64,000 nucleotides of DNA from Podocnemis expansa. Taxonomy: Eukaryota > Chordata > Testudines > Podocnemididae. Shown here piece by piece: positions 38,791 to 50,064 of the stretch. The stretch's first letter is position 1. Each line of letters begins with the position of its first letter. The notes below the pieces were generated by a model. That model was not told where the DNA came from, searched no databases, and saw only the letters and a program-made list of their open reading frames with translations. A program made the position numbers and the translations under genes. The stretch is from contig ML682121.1 of the NCBI GenBank assembly GCA_007922195.1, positions 1,454,017 to 1,518,016 of the forward strand, in the 5' to 3' direction.

Positions 38791-41700
38791 AGCTTTTTGA
38801 CTGCCACTGCACAGGGAGTGGGTGTTTTCAGAGGACTATCCACAGGACCTACTCTGTGTGAATATCACTAGCTAACTCCCTCACGTCTTCCAGCCCTGTA
38901 TAATTTTAATAAAACAGCCAGCTGGTGAGAGCCCCAAGGTCCAGCAAAGCCTGGGTACTAAAGAGCTGCCAACTGATTTGAGGGTTGGAGAAAAAGGTCT
39001 TCTAGTGAGCAACTGAAAGAACTTAATCTGATTAATTAATAAAAAAGAAGATGGAGAGGTGACTTCACTGAAGGATTAGAAGGGAGAGAAAATATTAGGT
39101 ACTAATGGGTTCTGTAATGTAACTGAGAAAGGAATCACAATACCCACTGGTTGGCTGGTGCAAACAGACAAATTCTGATTAGCTAGGAGGCACAAATATT
39201 TGACAGTGAGGCTGGTCAACCACAGGAGCAAAGGTCCAAGGGGAGTGGTGGATTTGCTGTCTTTTCATGGTAGAATGAAGATTTCATGACTTCTTGGAAT
39301 GCACTGTGGTCAAAAACTAACAATTGTTTTATATAGGAGGCCTATTAAATGCAAGGGGCTAGGAAAAAGTGACTGTAGCACAGTAAACAGTCTCTGACAT
39401 TTTACTGTGCAGCTAGCTTGCACCCCATATTCTACAGATTTTGAGTAGGCTGGTCCAGGGGAACAAAGCAAAAACCATTTCAAAAAACCAAAGGGGCTGG
39501 CCAGGGGCAGGCCATCAGCTGTGCAGTTGAGGAGTGGATGTAGCAGTGACATGACAATGGTCTTTGCAAGGCAGCCCCATATTTGGCAAAGGTGGCAGGG
39601 AGGTGGTGACCTCACAGAGAGACCCTGCCATCAGCCAGGCATAAAAGGGCTGCAGGCCTGGGGCAACCTTGGAGATCCCTGTGGCTTTGCTACAGAACGT
39701 CTCCTCTCGCGGTCTCTCTTCAAGGACCGAGAGAATTTGGTTCACAGACGTGAGCGCAAGGAGGAACCTCCTTGGAGTTTTCTCTGTCACTGCTAGAAGT
39801 TTCCTGAGACAACAGACATCCCTACTCTGTAAGGTAGGAGCCTGAAAGAGGCTTGGAAGCTCTTTAGTCTGATCCATCAGGTGCTGGCTGAATGCTCAAA
39901 ACATGAAACCCCGTAATTGAAGGTAGGGGAATTTTATTTGCCAGCTAGGAATTTGTCATTCAAACTCACTGTGGCTATGGGGGTTTGTACTTTCTGGCTT
40001 CCCTTTTCCTCCATCCCTCTCTTCTCTTACTTCAGTTGTCCTTTTCCCCTGCTCCCTTCCAACCGCCAGGGGAGGGAGGACTCTCCAGCTCTCATTGAGG
40101 GAGGCCCTCACAAAGAGATGGGACCGCAATAGTCCTGGGAGAGTGATCCCATCTGGTGGTGATCTTGGCCATCCCATGGGCCATCTGGTAAGAACTATAG
40201 GCCTCCAACAACTCACAGTTTCCACGCTGATTGGCTGAGAAGGGGGTTCAGACAGGGAGAAAACTAAGGTCCTTTTGTTCTAATGTATGACCAAGCAAAT
40301 AAATCTAACAGATCATTTATGTCATGGGTGTGGCTGCTTCACTCCAGGAACTGTCTCTGGGGCAGGGCAGGAGATGGAGCCCCCTTCTTTTGAAGCAGCA
40401 ACGCTCCTGCCTTCAAGATTGTAAAAATGATATCTGTCATCCTCGCGCCAGAGGGATTGGGAGCCACTTCATAGCCAATCATATGTTTGCTGAATTTTGC
40501 TGTTTCTCTCCATGAGTTGCCTTTGAACCATTCAGGATTCATTTTGAAGTTCTACTTCTTCTGCAATACTTGCAGAGAAAATTGCCATGAACAATTCTAG
40601 TTTGGGATTCCTTTGGGAGCAGTTTATTCTGATTATTCAATGTATGAGATTTGAGATGTGATGGTTAGTTTGAAAGTTAGGACTTCTGGGACGTATTCCC
40701 GACCATGCCAGTGATTGGCTCTGTAATCTCAGTTAAGTCATTTCTCCATCTCAGCCTTAGGTACTGCCTCTTTAAGTAGGGGTGATGACCCTCCCCTACC
40801 TATAGCATGGTCGGTGGAGGATGGGAAGCTGTGAGGATATCTTTGAGCATGTCACTAGTTGGTGGGTGCAATATGAGGTGCCCTATCCTGTTGAGTCACC
40901 TCAGATTATGACCTAATACCAGAGCTGAAATTTTATAGGTCACTAGTCTGAAATTTTATTATTTTGAGGAACAGCTCGAAGCATCTTATTTAATTTTCTA
41001 GATCAAAGTGTCTCCACTTGGCGTGTGATGAGGTAACTTAAAGCTTTGTGGCAAACAGAAAATGCTTTTGTTTTGCAAAAAAAAATATATTTTTTTTTTA
41101 TCTAAATAGTAAAGCTTTCAAAAAACAAAAGGGTTTTGTCATAATCGGACTTTTCTCCAACAGCTGGTGCTAGTAAGCACTCATGTTAAGTCCTTTGTGG
41201 AGGAGAAGGGTGTTTCAAGGTGTCAGGCATGCAGAAATTCTAAAATTTGCTATAGTGAAAGGTGTTGTGAAGCAAGAAATGGTTTGGGCCAAATTTTGAC
41301 CATTGTTTTTATTAAAGACCCTTCAGAAATGTGATTCCCATGATTTCACTCCCGTGAGGTATTTAGCCAAGGAGAGAGAAGAAGGTCCTGCCTCCACTTT
41401 TTTGGCCTTAACAACCAAGGTCCTGTATATCAGATGTCTTTTGAGATCTCTTTTGAAGAAGCTCTTCATCTCCATAAATAAGACAGAACTTCCTTCACTT
41501 AAGATGGAGAAGTCAAATTCGCAGCCACAAAATGAGTAATAACTGGCTGTGTGGTAGTGCTGAACATGATCTGTGTTTTATTATACTGAAGGACAAACTG
41601 AAGATGAGTCAAAAATAGAATAGATTTGGGGGGAAAAAAAAAGCTAGAATCATTCTGCCAAGTAAACCATGAGAAGTCATCGCCCTACCTAGCCCCGGTG

Positions 41701-42855
41701 AGGTCTCAGCTGGAGGACAGGCTGACCCTCATTGACCCAAGCTCGATGACTGGGCCTCTCTATAGAATAGGCTGGACTGAAACCCTCGAGCAAAACATTC
41801 CTCCTCCCCAGCACCGGGCTACAAACTTCACTGCTCCAATGCTGCTTAGCACTCACAAAGCAGCTTTCCCTGGGTCTTTCCCAGTATTTTACAGCAGTGA
41901 GAAAGTCTGTGATTCTCACCTGACTGCTGGGGAATGAGCCATACGGATGGGTAGCAACTTGTCACAGGTCAGTAGGAGATCACCAATGGAACCTAGGCTT
42001 CCTGACTCCCAGGCCCTGGTCCCATCAGTCCAGCAGATGACACCCCTCCCAAAGGCAGGGGCTGGGACACAAGGGGTGGCTGTAATTCCAGCTGTGGGTG
42101 GGTGCAGGCAGCTGTGGTTAGAGAAGGTCGGAAGGTTTCATGGATGGATGTAAAGAAGCGGGATGTGAGGACCTTTGACATATCGTCAGCCCCACGCTAC
42201 GTAACAGTTCTGCACTCCCTGCCTTGGACTGAGTTTCTCCATCCCATGTTTCCACAGACCAGTGTCCACCCCCTGCTCGCTGGTTAGACGGGAGTGCCCG
42301 AGGCCACCACCTCCTCCAGCCTGCTTTAGACCTGGAGATACCAGAGGAGGGCAAGACACGACAGGGACTGAACATCTGCCACCTTTTGCGCCATCATCAA
42401 CACCAAGTGAGTGGCATTTTGCTTTTCCTCTGTGGCTCGCCCTTTTTCACTGCAGAAAGAGGGAAACGGGGAGATAATCTCCTCCAAAGGAGATCCGATT
42501 TGCCAAGAGCCCTTAGGAGCCTCTGGCTGTCAGGCCAGGCAGGAACTTCTCCAGAGCCATCTCTGGTATGTCTGGAAAGGTACAAGCAACAGGGCCCTCA
42601 GACCTGCCCTTGGAAGAGACTGTCTGAGATTGTCTGAGCTTGGCCAAATCCGGTGAGGTGCTGAGCACCTACTAATCTCATGGAAGTCAGTGGGATGCCG
42701 GGGACCTGGGATCCATGTGACTAGGGACTGAGGGAACAGGCAGTAGGGATGGTTCCTAGGACAAGTCCAGATTCCAAGAGTGGGGAAGCAAAAAGGCCCA
42801 TTAGTGGCAGGGTGCTCTGACCCCAGACTTACGTCTGTCCCCGCTTGCTTCCAGG
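38791..42855. other. Gene-poor intergenic region
   Basis: No supported exon, RNA gene or full mobile element was recognised. A MIR-like fragment is visible at about 40710-40800 (GTAATCTCAGTTAAGTCATT, TCTCCATCTCAGCC). The short open frames here have no recognisable domains. Confidence 0.4.
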
Positions 42856-43363
42856 ATGGCCAGGCTGCTGCAGATGATAAAAAGAAAGGCTCCAGCAGCA
42901 GGTAGCCTCCACCTCCGACAGGAGCCGAGCTTCCCCTCTGTCCCCGCAGGTGGGGACACACCTGCAGGGCAGGCCAGGAGGTGGAAGCTAGCGGGCTTCT
43001 GGAAAAGACAGACAGCTCCCAGCGTGGGTGCTGAGGCGAGAGGCCCCACCAAACTGGAGTTGCCTCAGGAGGCAATGGGGCAGGCAGGACCCAGCCCAGG
43101 AGGGGAGCCGGGCAGGGTGGATCTGTCACCTTTTCTATGGGAAAGACCAACCATCCAAGACCAGCTCTGTGATGCAACAGGAGCCATCGCCCTGCCTGGT
43201 CCCCCAGGACCTTTCAGCCACCTCAGGGTTTGATGCAGAAGATCCTGTTTCCTCCAGCAGTAGCTTGGCCCACCTCACTTGGTATAGCAACATCTCCTTC
43301 GGGTCCACAGCCAGCGAGGCCGATAGCTGCATCTGCCTCCCTCCAGGGGAGGAGCCAAGCTGA
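42856..43363 (+). CDS. Putative N-terminal exon(s) of the MROH-like gene
   Basis: The ATG at 42856 opens a 125-residue frame beginning MARLLQMIKRKAPAAG and containing RRWKLAGFWKRQ and FLWERPTIQDQL, the kind of basic, low-complexity N-terminus found ahead of MROH repeats in reptiles. The frame stops at 43233, while a FDAEDPVSSSSSLAHL segment reads on in a different frame from 43225. An intron with acceptor CCACCTCAG|GG, or a frameshift, must separate them. I could not resolve the join to exon 43725. Confidence 0.4.
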
Positions 43364-43724
43364 GCTCAGTGACGGGGAGAAGGACGGGGCTGTGAACATG
43401 CTGGGCCCAGATGCTCTACCAGGGACATGTGCAGATCTCTCGTCCCCGACACAAGGCCTGGACCATGCAACCCCCTCCTCCCCCCCCACCAGCCAGAGTC
43501 ACATAGTCACTCCCTGGAGTCCGAGTATTTGAGGGTTGGGATACCGGGAGCATCTGAAGCTGTTGGTGTCGAAAGTGTCTCTGCGAGGCTGGTGTGTGAG
43601 TCCTGGTTTGCCCTTAGTCCCTACATGGGAAGGGTGGGCATTGAGCTGCTTTCCCTGCCACAACCCTGTCCTTCCACCAAAAAGGCTGCAGGAGTCGTCC
43701 TATCTCCTCATCTCCCTGCTGTAG

Positions 43725-46700
43725 AGACCCCCGAGAAGGAGGAGGAAGAGGAAGAGCGGGAGCTGTTCACGGAGGATGCTGCCTTTGAGATCATAATGAA
43801 GCAGCTTGTGAGCAGAAATAAGGTACAGACATCCCCACTGGGCTGGAAGTGGATTCATCTGCCACTTCCCCATATCCCAACTTACCCACCACTCACATGG
43901 AAACATTTATATCTGGGACCTCTCCAAATGGGGGGCATTTGTCACACATGGTTTGCAGTCCCCTCCCATCACAGGCAATGCCCCACTTCCTGACCCTCAT
44001 TTTGACAATAGAGGAGAGGAGGTATCATTATCCCACATGGAGGGCTGAGCCCTAGAGCTGGGCAGCTGTTATGGGTGTCTGACACGCTTTCACTCCTCTA
44101 CCCCCAGACCTCTTTGGTAAAGGATGACATCGGGCAGCTGACATTCTTGCACGCTGTCTACTTCGTGTGCACTGCTGCCAAGCAGAGAGGTTGTGACACG
44201 CTGGAGCCTCTCTGCTATAAACCACTTGTGATCCAGAGGGTTGCGGTGTGTAAGACATGGGGTCTGTCAGCTGGAGGGGAAGGAGAGGCATGAGATGAAC
44301 AGGGACCTCCCTGGATCCATCGATTGGGGCTTGGGGGTGCTAGGCAGGCAGCAGAGGGCAGAGGACTGGGAAAAAGAGGGGAGAAATTCTGTAATTGGTT
44401 ATTAGTGGACAATGGGAGAAGCATGGGGCTGGAGGGGGAGCTCAGATGGGGCAAACAAGGACGACTAGGCCTCCGGGCCTGGGACGGTGTTAGATGAGAG
44501 GGAAGCTGTCATAGATAGGAGGGCAGAAGAGGCAATGAGACCAAGGATGGTGGGAATCCTGGGAGGAGGCTAAGTTTGATGGCCAGAAGCAATTGGAGGA
44601 GGGGAAGGCAGTTGGGGGGATGCTGGTGCCATGGCAGTGTGCAGTGCTGGCTGTGGAAGTGTCAGTGGGGCCTGAATCTCACACGCTTCTTTGTCTCTTT
44701 GGCTCTCACAGGAGCTCATGGAGGAGCGGCAGCAGAACTCTGGACCCATCACCATCCTCGCCCACTCCCTCATTGCTGTCGGCGACCTCAGGTACCGCAA
44801 CCTTCCCGAGACCCACTGCAGTAACATTCCCAATGGCCTTGGGCAGAGATTTGCTCCCAGGGTCAAAGGCAGGAGGGGTGGTGTCCAGGAACAGGCACTA
44901 TTCCAGCCCCACCACTGACTGTCTGTGAGGCCTTGGCTTTGTCATTCCCTGGCTCAGTGCCTCAGTTTCCATTCCGGCCACCCTGTGTCTATGTTCCTTC
45001 ACTTTCACATGCGAGTTGCTGCCAGTTTCACTCCCACACTGCACACTCTACCACCAGCTGTTCTCTCTTGCCAGCGTAATGAGACCAGCGCTGGGGAGAG
45101 AGCAGGAGTCCTACGTCATCAGTTATGCCCTGCACAGTGTCTTTACACTGGAAACAAGGAAGGACTCCATCCACCGCAAGGTAGATCCTCCTCCTATTCC
45201 TCCAAGCCTGGAGCAGAAGTGGCCTCTGGTCCCTGCTCCTTTCTTCAATGGAGACTACAATGCAGGGCCAGAAATAGACTTTTTGGCACCCTTGGCAAGC
45301 AGCCCCAAAAGTGCCCTCTCACCACCTGTGGCCCGATCCCACCCAGTGCCCAATCTGGTCTTGCACTGCTGCCAGTGTGTGGCGTGGAGCCAAATTCGGC
45401 CCCTTTCACCAGTGTTGGATCAGGGGTTGCAGGGCCCCTGGGCCTCCCCACTGGTGGCCCAACCACACTCCAGAGGCTCCCGCCTAGCCAGCGAGCCAGT
45501 GCTGGGGTATGGCCGTGTTGTCCCAAGCTACCCACATTTCACCCCCAGCAGCTGGGTCAGTCCATACCCTACTACCTACATGGCCCTCGCACAGACCTGC
45601 TAAGGGCATGGATGGAAGAGCTGGCTCTCATTCTGCCATGACTCCTTCCTAACCAACTTCAGTGGGATGTGAAGAAGAGAGGCCAGAAGATGTATTTGCA
45701 GTCTGACTGTGCTTCACAGGCTGCCCTGTTACCATCTGGTGGGAGGCATCAACCCACTTTCCCCAACTCTGACCCAGGACTCCCTTTTTTTTGCAGCATC
45801 AGCACAGAGTGCTTGAGACCCTCCTGGATGCCATGTTGGTTAACATCTTGGTGGCATCCCCAAACATAAACAGGCTCCAGTACATCCTGGAGGTGAGCCT
45901 CATGAGGAGAGTGGGGGACGGGTTTAGCTGAATGCTGGGGAGGATGGGAAAGGAGACAGTGGATGGTCCTTTTCTAGTTTGTTCTCCCAGCAGGGACCTG
46001 GCCAGGCCACTCAGCGCAATACGGTGTTGGGGGCGTTCTTCCTGAGGGACGGGGAGGAACTGGTGCCTCAATGCAGAGCTCTGCCTGCTTCTGTTAAGCA
46101 TTAACTGCAGGGCCAAAGGCTGGCTTGGGGTGGGGATGGGGGAAAGATTCTCAGGGATGGCCTTCAGAGAAGAGTCACGGGATCCTTCCTAGAGAGCCTG
46201 GAGGACCCAAAGAATCAGTCCTTCTCTCCAATGGGGCCTGAGAGCCCTGGGGGAATGGGGGCAGAGGTGTCGTCCTCAAAGTTACTCCTTCAGCCCACCC
46301 TGGGGTTGGGCTGGGGCTCATTTACACAGCATTGGCACCTGACCATTGATCCCGACCTGCCTCTTCCCCTCACAGCACGTCGGCTCCTGGTTGCACTCCC
46401 CAGTGCCCCAAGAGAGAGTCAGGGCTGTTAGGTGCATCGTGGCCCTGCTCCGAGTGACCATCGACCTCCCTGGGTTTGATGTAAGTGACCTCTCAGCCCA
46501 GCTCCTGGACTCCTGGCATAGGCGTGTTGGCTCCAGCAGGCTGCAGGATCTGCTTCTGCAGGAGCTGGGGATTAGGGTCTTCTCCTTGGGGAGGTGGAGT
46601 CAGAGCACAGCGTGGCCTGAATCAAGTTCTTTCCTGGCTCAGTGATGATCCTGGGCCTTTAAGGAGACCATGCTCCAGCCCCTTCTCGCACTGACTTTTT

Positions 46701-49047
46701 GTGCCTTCTTCTAATCCCAAACTAGCTGGGGGACCAGTCCTCATGGAGGGCTCTGCCCATATCCCTTCTGTCCAGGCCACACAGGAGGCAGAGGAAATTA
46801 AGTGTCTAGCTCTAGCCCCTCTCCCCAAGAGCTCCAAAAGAGAGAGGGGCTGACGAGAGGGACATCCCTCGCCCCCTGTGATGGGAGCTGATAGCAGAAG
46901 GCTGATGGACTTCTCTCTTCTCTTAGGACTCAGCAGAATTCCCTCGGCTGGGTCACCACATGGCAGAGCTGGCCTTGTTTATTATCCAGCCAAATAAGGA
47001 CACCAGCTGCCATGCCAGGGAGGCCATTTATGGGTTATACAGAATTCTGCTGCACCAGAGAGGTAAGGAACCCAGCTGGATAGATGATGCTTTTCCCCTG
47101 CTACCTGCCTCTCCCTGTGAGAACCAAGCAGGGGATTGGGTGGCAACATGGTGCATCTTGGGGGTCATATTGCCACACCTCCCATGGTGACCCTTTCCTA
47201 AATCGAACTAGCAAGTCCTGTCCATGGACATGCTATTACGATTTGGGTTTCTAGTGAGGACAAATGAACTCGATTTAACTTAAATTGGTTTAATGGCTGT
47301 TATATCAATTTACCTTAAATCTATTTACCTTGAATCAATTTAAACTCCTTAGTGTGGACATAGCCTATGAATCTATGATTTTGTTCTAATCAGGCAAACC
47401 AACTAGCAATAAAACTGAAATCTATCCTTAAATATTTTGAATGAGGAAAAGTATAGATCTATATACGAGCAAACAGGGTAGATCTATTCATCTCCACCTT
47501 TTCTAATCTTATTAATAATTTGCTGCTTGGATCTGTATCAAATGTCTTACAGAGATAGAGGTAAATGAGATCCATTGGATGCCCTGAGTCCAAAAAAAAT
47601 AGATTATTGTCTCAAAAAAGAAGACTGGGTTGGTGTGTCACTTTCTGCTTTTGTAAAGGGTCGCTTGTCATCTCTGTGAGCTGGAAATCTGAGTGTCCCT
47701 GCTCACACACCCAGAGATACATGTCCAGCCCATCATGACCCCCAAACTAAATGACCCTCCTAATAGAGCCACTGGAGCCTTTGGATCTCTCTGTGCCAGC
47801 CAATTGTTCACAAAGGGGCATCCCTGAGCCTTGGGACACTGGATGCTCCATAGGAACAAGGTTCTTTGGCTGCAGCAGCAGTCTCCCCCTCCCCTGCACA
47901 CTCAAGGGCATTGCTGTTCTAGTCCCAGCATTGGGAGCCTGGCTTTGCGCTATCGGCTGAAGGTTCCTATTCTGTGGTTTTAGGTTTTTGGATTGTTCTT
48001 CTCAGAAGAACAGAGAAGTTGGTTCCTCCACATGGCAGTGATGGCCATCAACAGCAAACTCCTGCATGTCTGCCAGGCTGGGCTCGTCCTAACTTATGGG
48101 ATATTCGGGATAGCTGACCAGCTGATGGGGAGCGAGGTAAGCAGCTGGATTCGACTAAGAAGATGGGGCCAGGGGCCAGGTACTTCCCACAGAGGCTACA
48201 GAAAGTGACTCCCATCCCATGGCCATTTACTGGCCAGAGGAAGAAGCCTGACGGAGAAGGAGAGTCAGAGTAAGTAACACTGGGAAGGGAGATGGATTGA
48301 CCTCCATGAGCAGGAGGGAGCCAGCCAGTACCCAGAGCTGCCTTAACCCAGGGCTGTAATGAGGCCTATTAATTATAAGCCTGCCCTCGGAGGTCACGTG
48401 TGTTCTTAGGACAAGCCAGCATTGCTCACTGGAAAGGCAGGAGAGTCCCCTAAGTGCCTTCTGCAAATCTCCTGCTCCACAGGGCCTCACCCCTTCTCCT
48501 GGCTTAGTGTCCATGTCCCCAAAGTCCATGTCCCTGCAGATGCAGAATCAGTCCCTGGGGTGACTTGGAGAAAGGTCTCAATCTCCCCATATTCCACTTT
48601 GCTGCTACCACGGCCCCACCTTTCTCATGCTAGAGCCAACTCCCAGCCCTACATGGCTGGGGTGGAGGGTTTGGAGAACTTAAGCTCCTTGCAGACAGGA
48701 GGTGGAGCCATGTGTGGGGCATGGGGGGTGAGGTGGGCAGGAGCTCACCCTGCGATGGAGAGAGATGGGTTCTGGAGGTCACTAGAGAGGACAAGACTCC
48801 ATGGTGGGGGTCAGGAGGATGAATCCATTCTTCCAGCATGGGTGGGGACTGGGTGGAGATGCTCTGGATTCCAGGTGCCATTAATCCCTACCTACCCCTG
48901 CCCCCGATTCAGAGGGGGCCTCTGAGGCTCTGACAGATTTTTCTTCCCTTGCAGGCAGAGGATGTCAGGGAGAAAGTGATGCGCCACCTCTACCTTGTCC
49001 GGGACCTCTGCCAGACAACCGAGGAGAAGGAGGACTGTTTGACATAG
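43725..49047 (+). CDS. Maestro HEAT-like repeat-containing protein, C-terminal exons
   Basis: Alpha-helical HEAT-repeat protein of the MROH family; molecular role unknown. Exons: 43725-43822, 44108-44245, 44712-44791, 45075-45180, 45797-45892, 46376-46480, 46927-47062, 48006-48136, 48955-49047. All have GT-AG borders and compatible phases, giving about 327 residues. Characteristic stretches are FTEDAAFEIIMKQL, ITILAHSLIAVGDL, VGSWLHSPVPQERVRAV, CHAREAIYGLYRILLHQ and KVMRHLYLVRDLCQ. Exon 8 must start at the AG at 48004-48005, because the upstream AG at 47982-47983 would break the frame. Most MROH proteins are far longer, so this is a short member or a partial gene. An acidic EKEEEEEERE run opens the first exon. 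The stop is TAG at 49045. Confidence 0.8.
44930..44990 (-). mobile_element. MIR SINE fragment
   Basis: GCTCAGTGCCTCAGTTTCC and the preceding TGAGGCCTTGGCTTTGTCA fit the MIR core. It lies in an MROH intron. Confidence 0.5.
47205..47372. mobile_element. AT-rich MITE fragment with GGACATAGCC terminus
   Basis: Repeated AAATTGGTTTAA, CAATTTACCTTAAAT and TTTAAACT blocks end at CTTAGTGTGGACATAGCC, the terminus type seen at 32.8 and 57.5 kb. The left end is unclear. It lies in an MROH intron. Confidence 0.55.
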
Positions 49048-49168
49048 AAGGACCTTGAAATCTCCCTCAGTTACTTACACTCCCTGAGTGCTAGGGTTTC
49101 TGGCACCCCCCTGCAATCTATAAATTGTCATCCTCCTCCCTCTTTAGTATTAATCAGTTTGTTATTAT

Positions 49169-49174
49169 AATAAA
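49169..49174 (+). terminator. Polyadenylation signal AATAAA of the MROH-like gene
   Basis: AATAAA lies 122 bp downstream of the MROH stop codon, a typical spacing. It immediately precedes the start of the antisense transposase fossil. Confidence 0.65.
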
Positions 49175-49179
49175 AAAAT

Positions 49180-50010
49180 TACAGTGAAGGGGTGAATGCA
49201 TATTTATTCAAAATAAAAATAGTACTGAGCAGTAAATATTTATCATTATATGAACATCGAAAGCAAACAGTGGCTTTGAACTCTGGTTCCCCCTCAAAAG
49301 CTTGACAAAGTTGCCAAGCAGTTTTAAGCAATGACTCATAGCTGGAATCAGTGCGGTAGCTGGAAATAAAGACTTTCAAGTTCTCAATGGCCGTCAAAGC
49401 CATGGCACTGTTTTCACTGGTACCCTGAAGGATCTTACTGACTGGACTGATGTGATTCAACAGGTCATGCCACAGGATAAGGGAGCACAGGAACTGGAAA
49501 TCCTTCAACTTGGTGCACAAAATCTGTGCTTCATACTTTGATTCTTTGCCGTACTTTTCATCACTAAATATCTCATACAGAGCATCACAGATCTCTCCAA
49601 CTTGGTACCTGAGGCTGCAAAGCATCAGTGAGACTTTCCCAATGAGTTTCTGAAAGAGGTTTCAATGTAAGAGAGGAAATGTGCTTCTTCAGAACTGCCC
49701 AATGCTTTGTTGATGACGAGAAAAATAAATATACCTCTTGAACTGTTGCAAAGAAACTGATTGTCTCAGAGCTCACCTTGGCAGCATCATTTACCAGTAA
49801 GTTCAGGCTATGAGCTGTGCATGGCACATAGAAAGCACAAGGGTTCATGTTTAAAATCAGCCTCTGCAGCCCATTCCTTTTCCCTTTCATGTCGGCACCA
49901 TTGTTGTAGCCTTGGCCCCTCGTATCACCAATATTAAGATTCCAGGCGTGCAGTTGATTGACAACAGTGTCACACAAATCCTCTCCAGATGAATTGTGCA
50001 TTTCCAGGAC
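49180..50010 (-). pseudogene. ZMYM1-like hAT transposase fossil (DUF4371 type)
   Basis: Minus-strand reading gives RGQGYNNGADMKGKRNG, NPCAFYVPCTAHSLNLLV, FFATVQEVYLFFSSSTKHW and LTLKPLSETHWES, then, in a shifted frame, LRYQVGEICDALYEI. This is the mid-region of the hAT-like transposase shared with ZMYM1/ZMYM5-type proteins. A single-nucleotide frame change falls near 49612-49622. The 5' side ends at a CA microsatellite (about 50038) and the C-terminal dimerisation part is missing. A truncated, inactive copy. Confidence 0.75.
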
Positions 50011-50037
50011 CCCTAGGAAACGATACCTATGCCCCCT

Positions 50038-50060
50038 CACACACACACACACTCATCCAC
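50038..50060. repeat. (CA)n microsatellite
   Basis: A short perfect CACACACACACACAC run beside the truncated end of the transposase fossil. Confidence 0.9.
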
Positions 50061-50064
50061 GCAC

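Noticed and set aside
42530..43177. 215-residue minus-strand open frame
   Set aside because: It is antisense to the GC-rich putative MROH N-terminal exon and has no recognisable domain.
44925..45641. 238-residue plus-strand open frame
   Set aside because: It reads through an MROH exon (45075-45180) in the wrong frame and its introns; the exon has clear splice borders in another frame.
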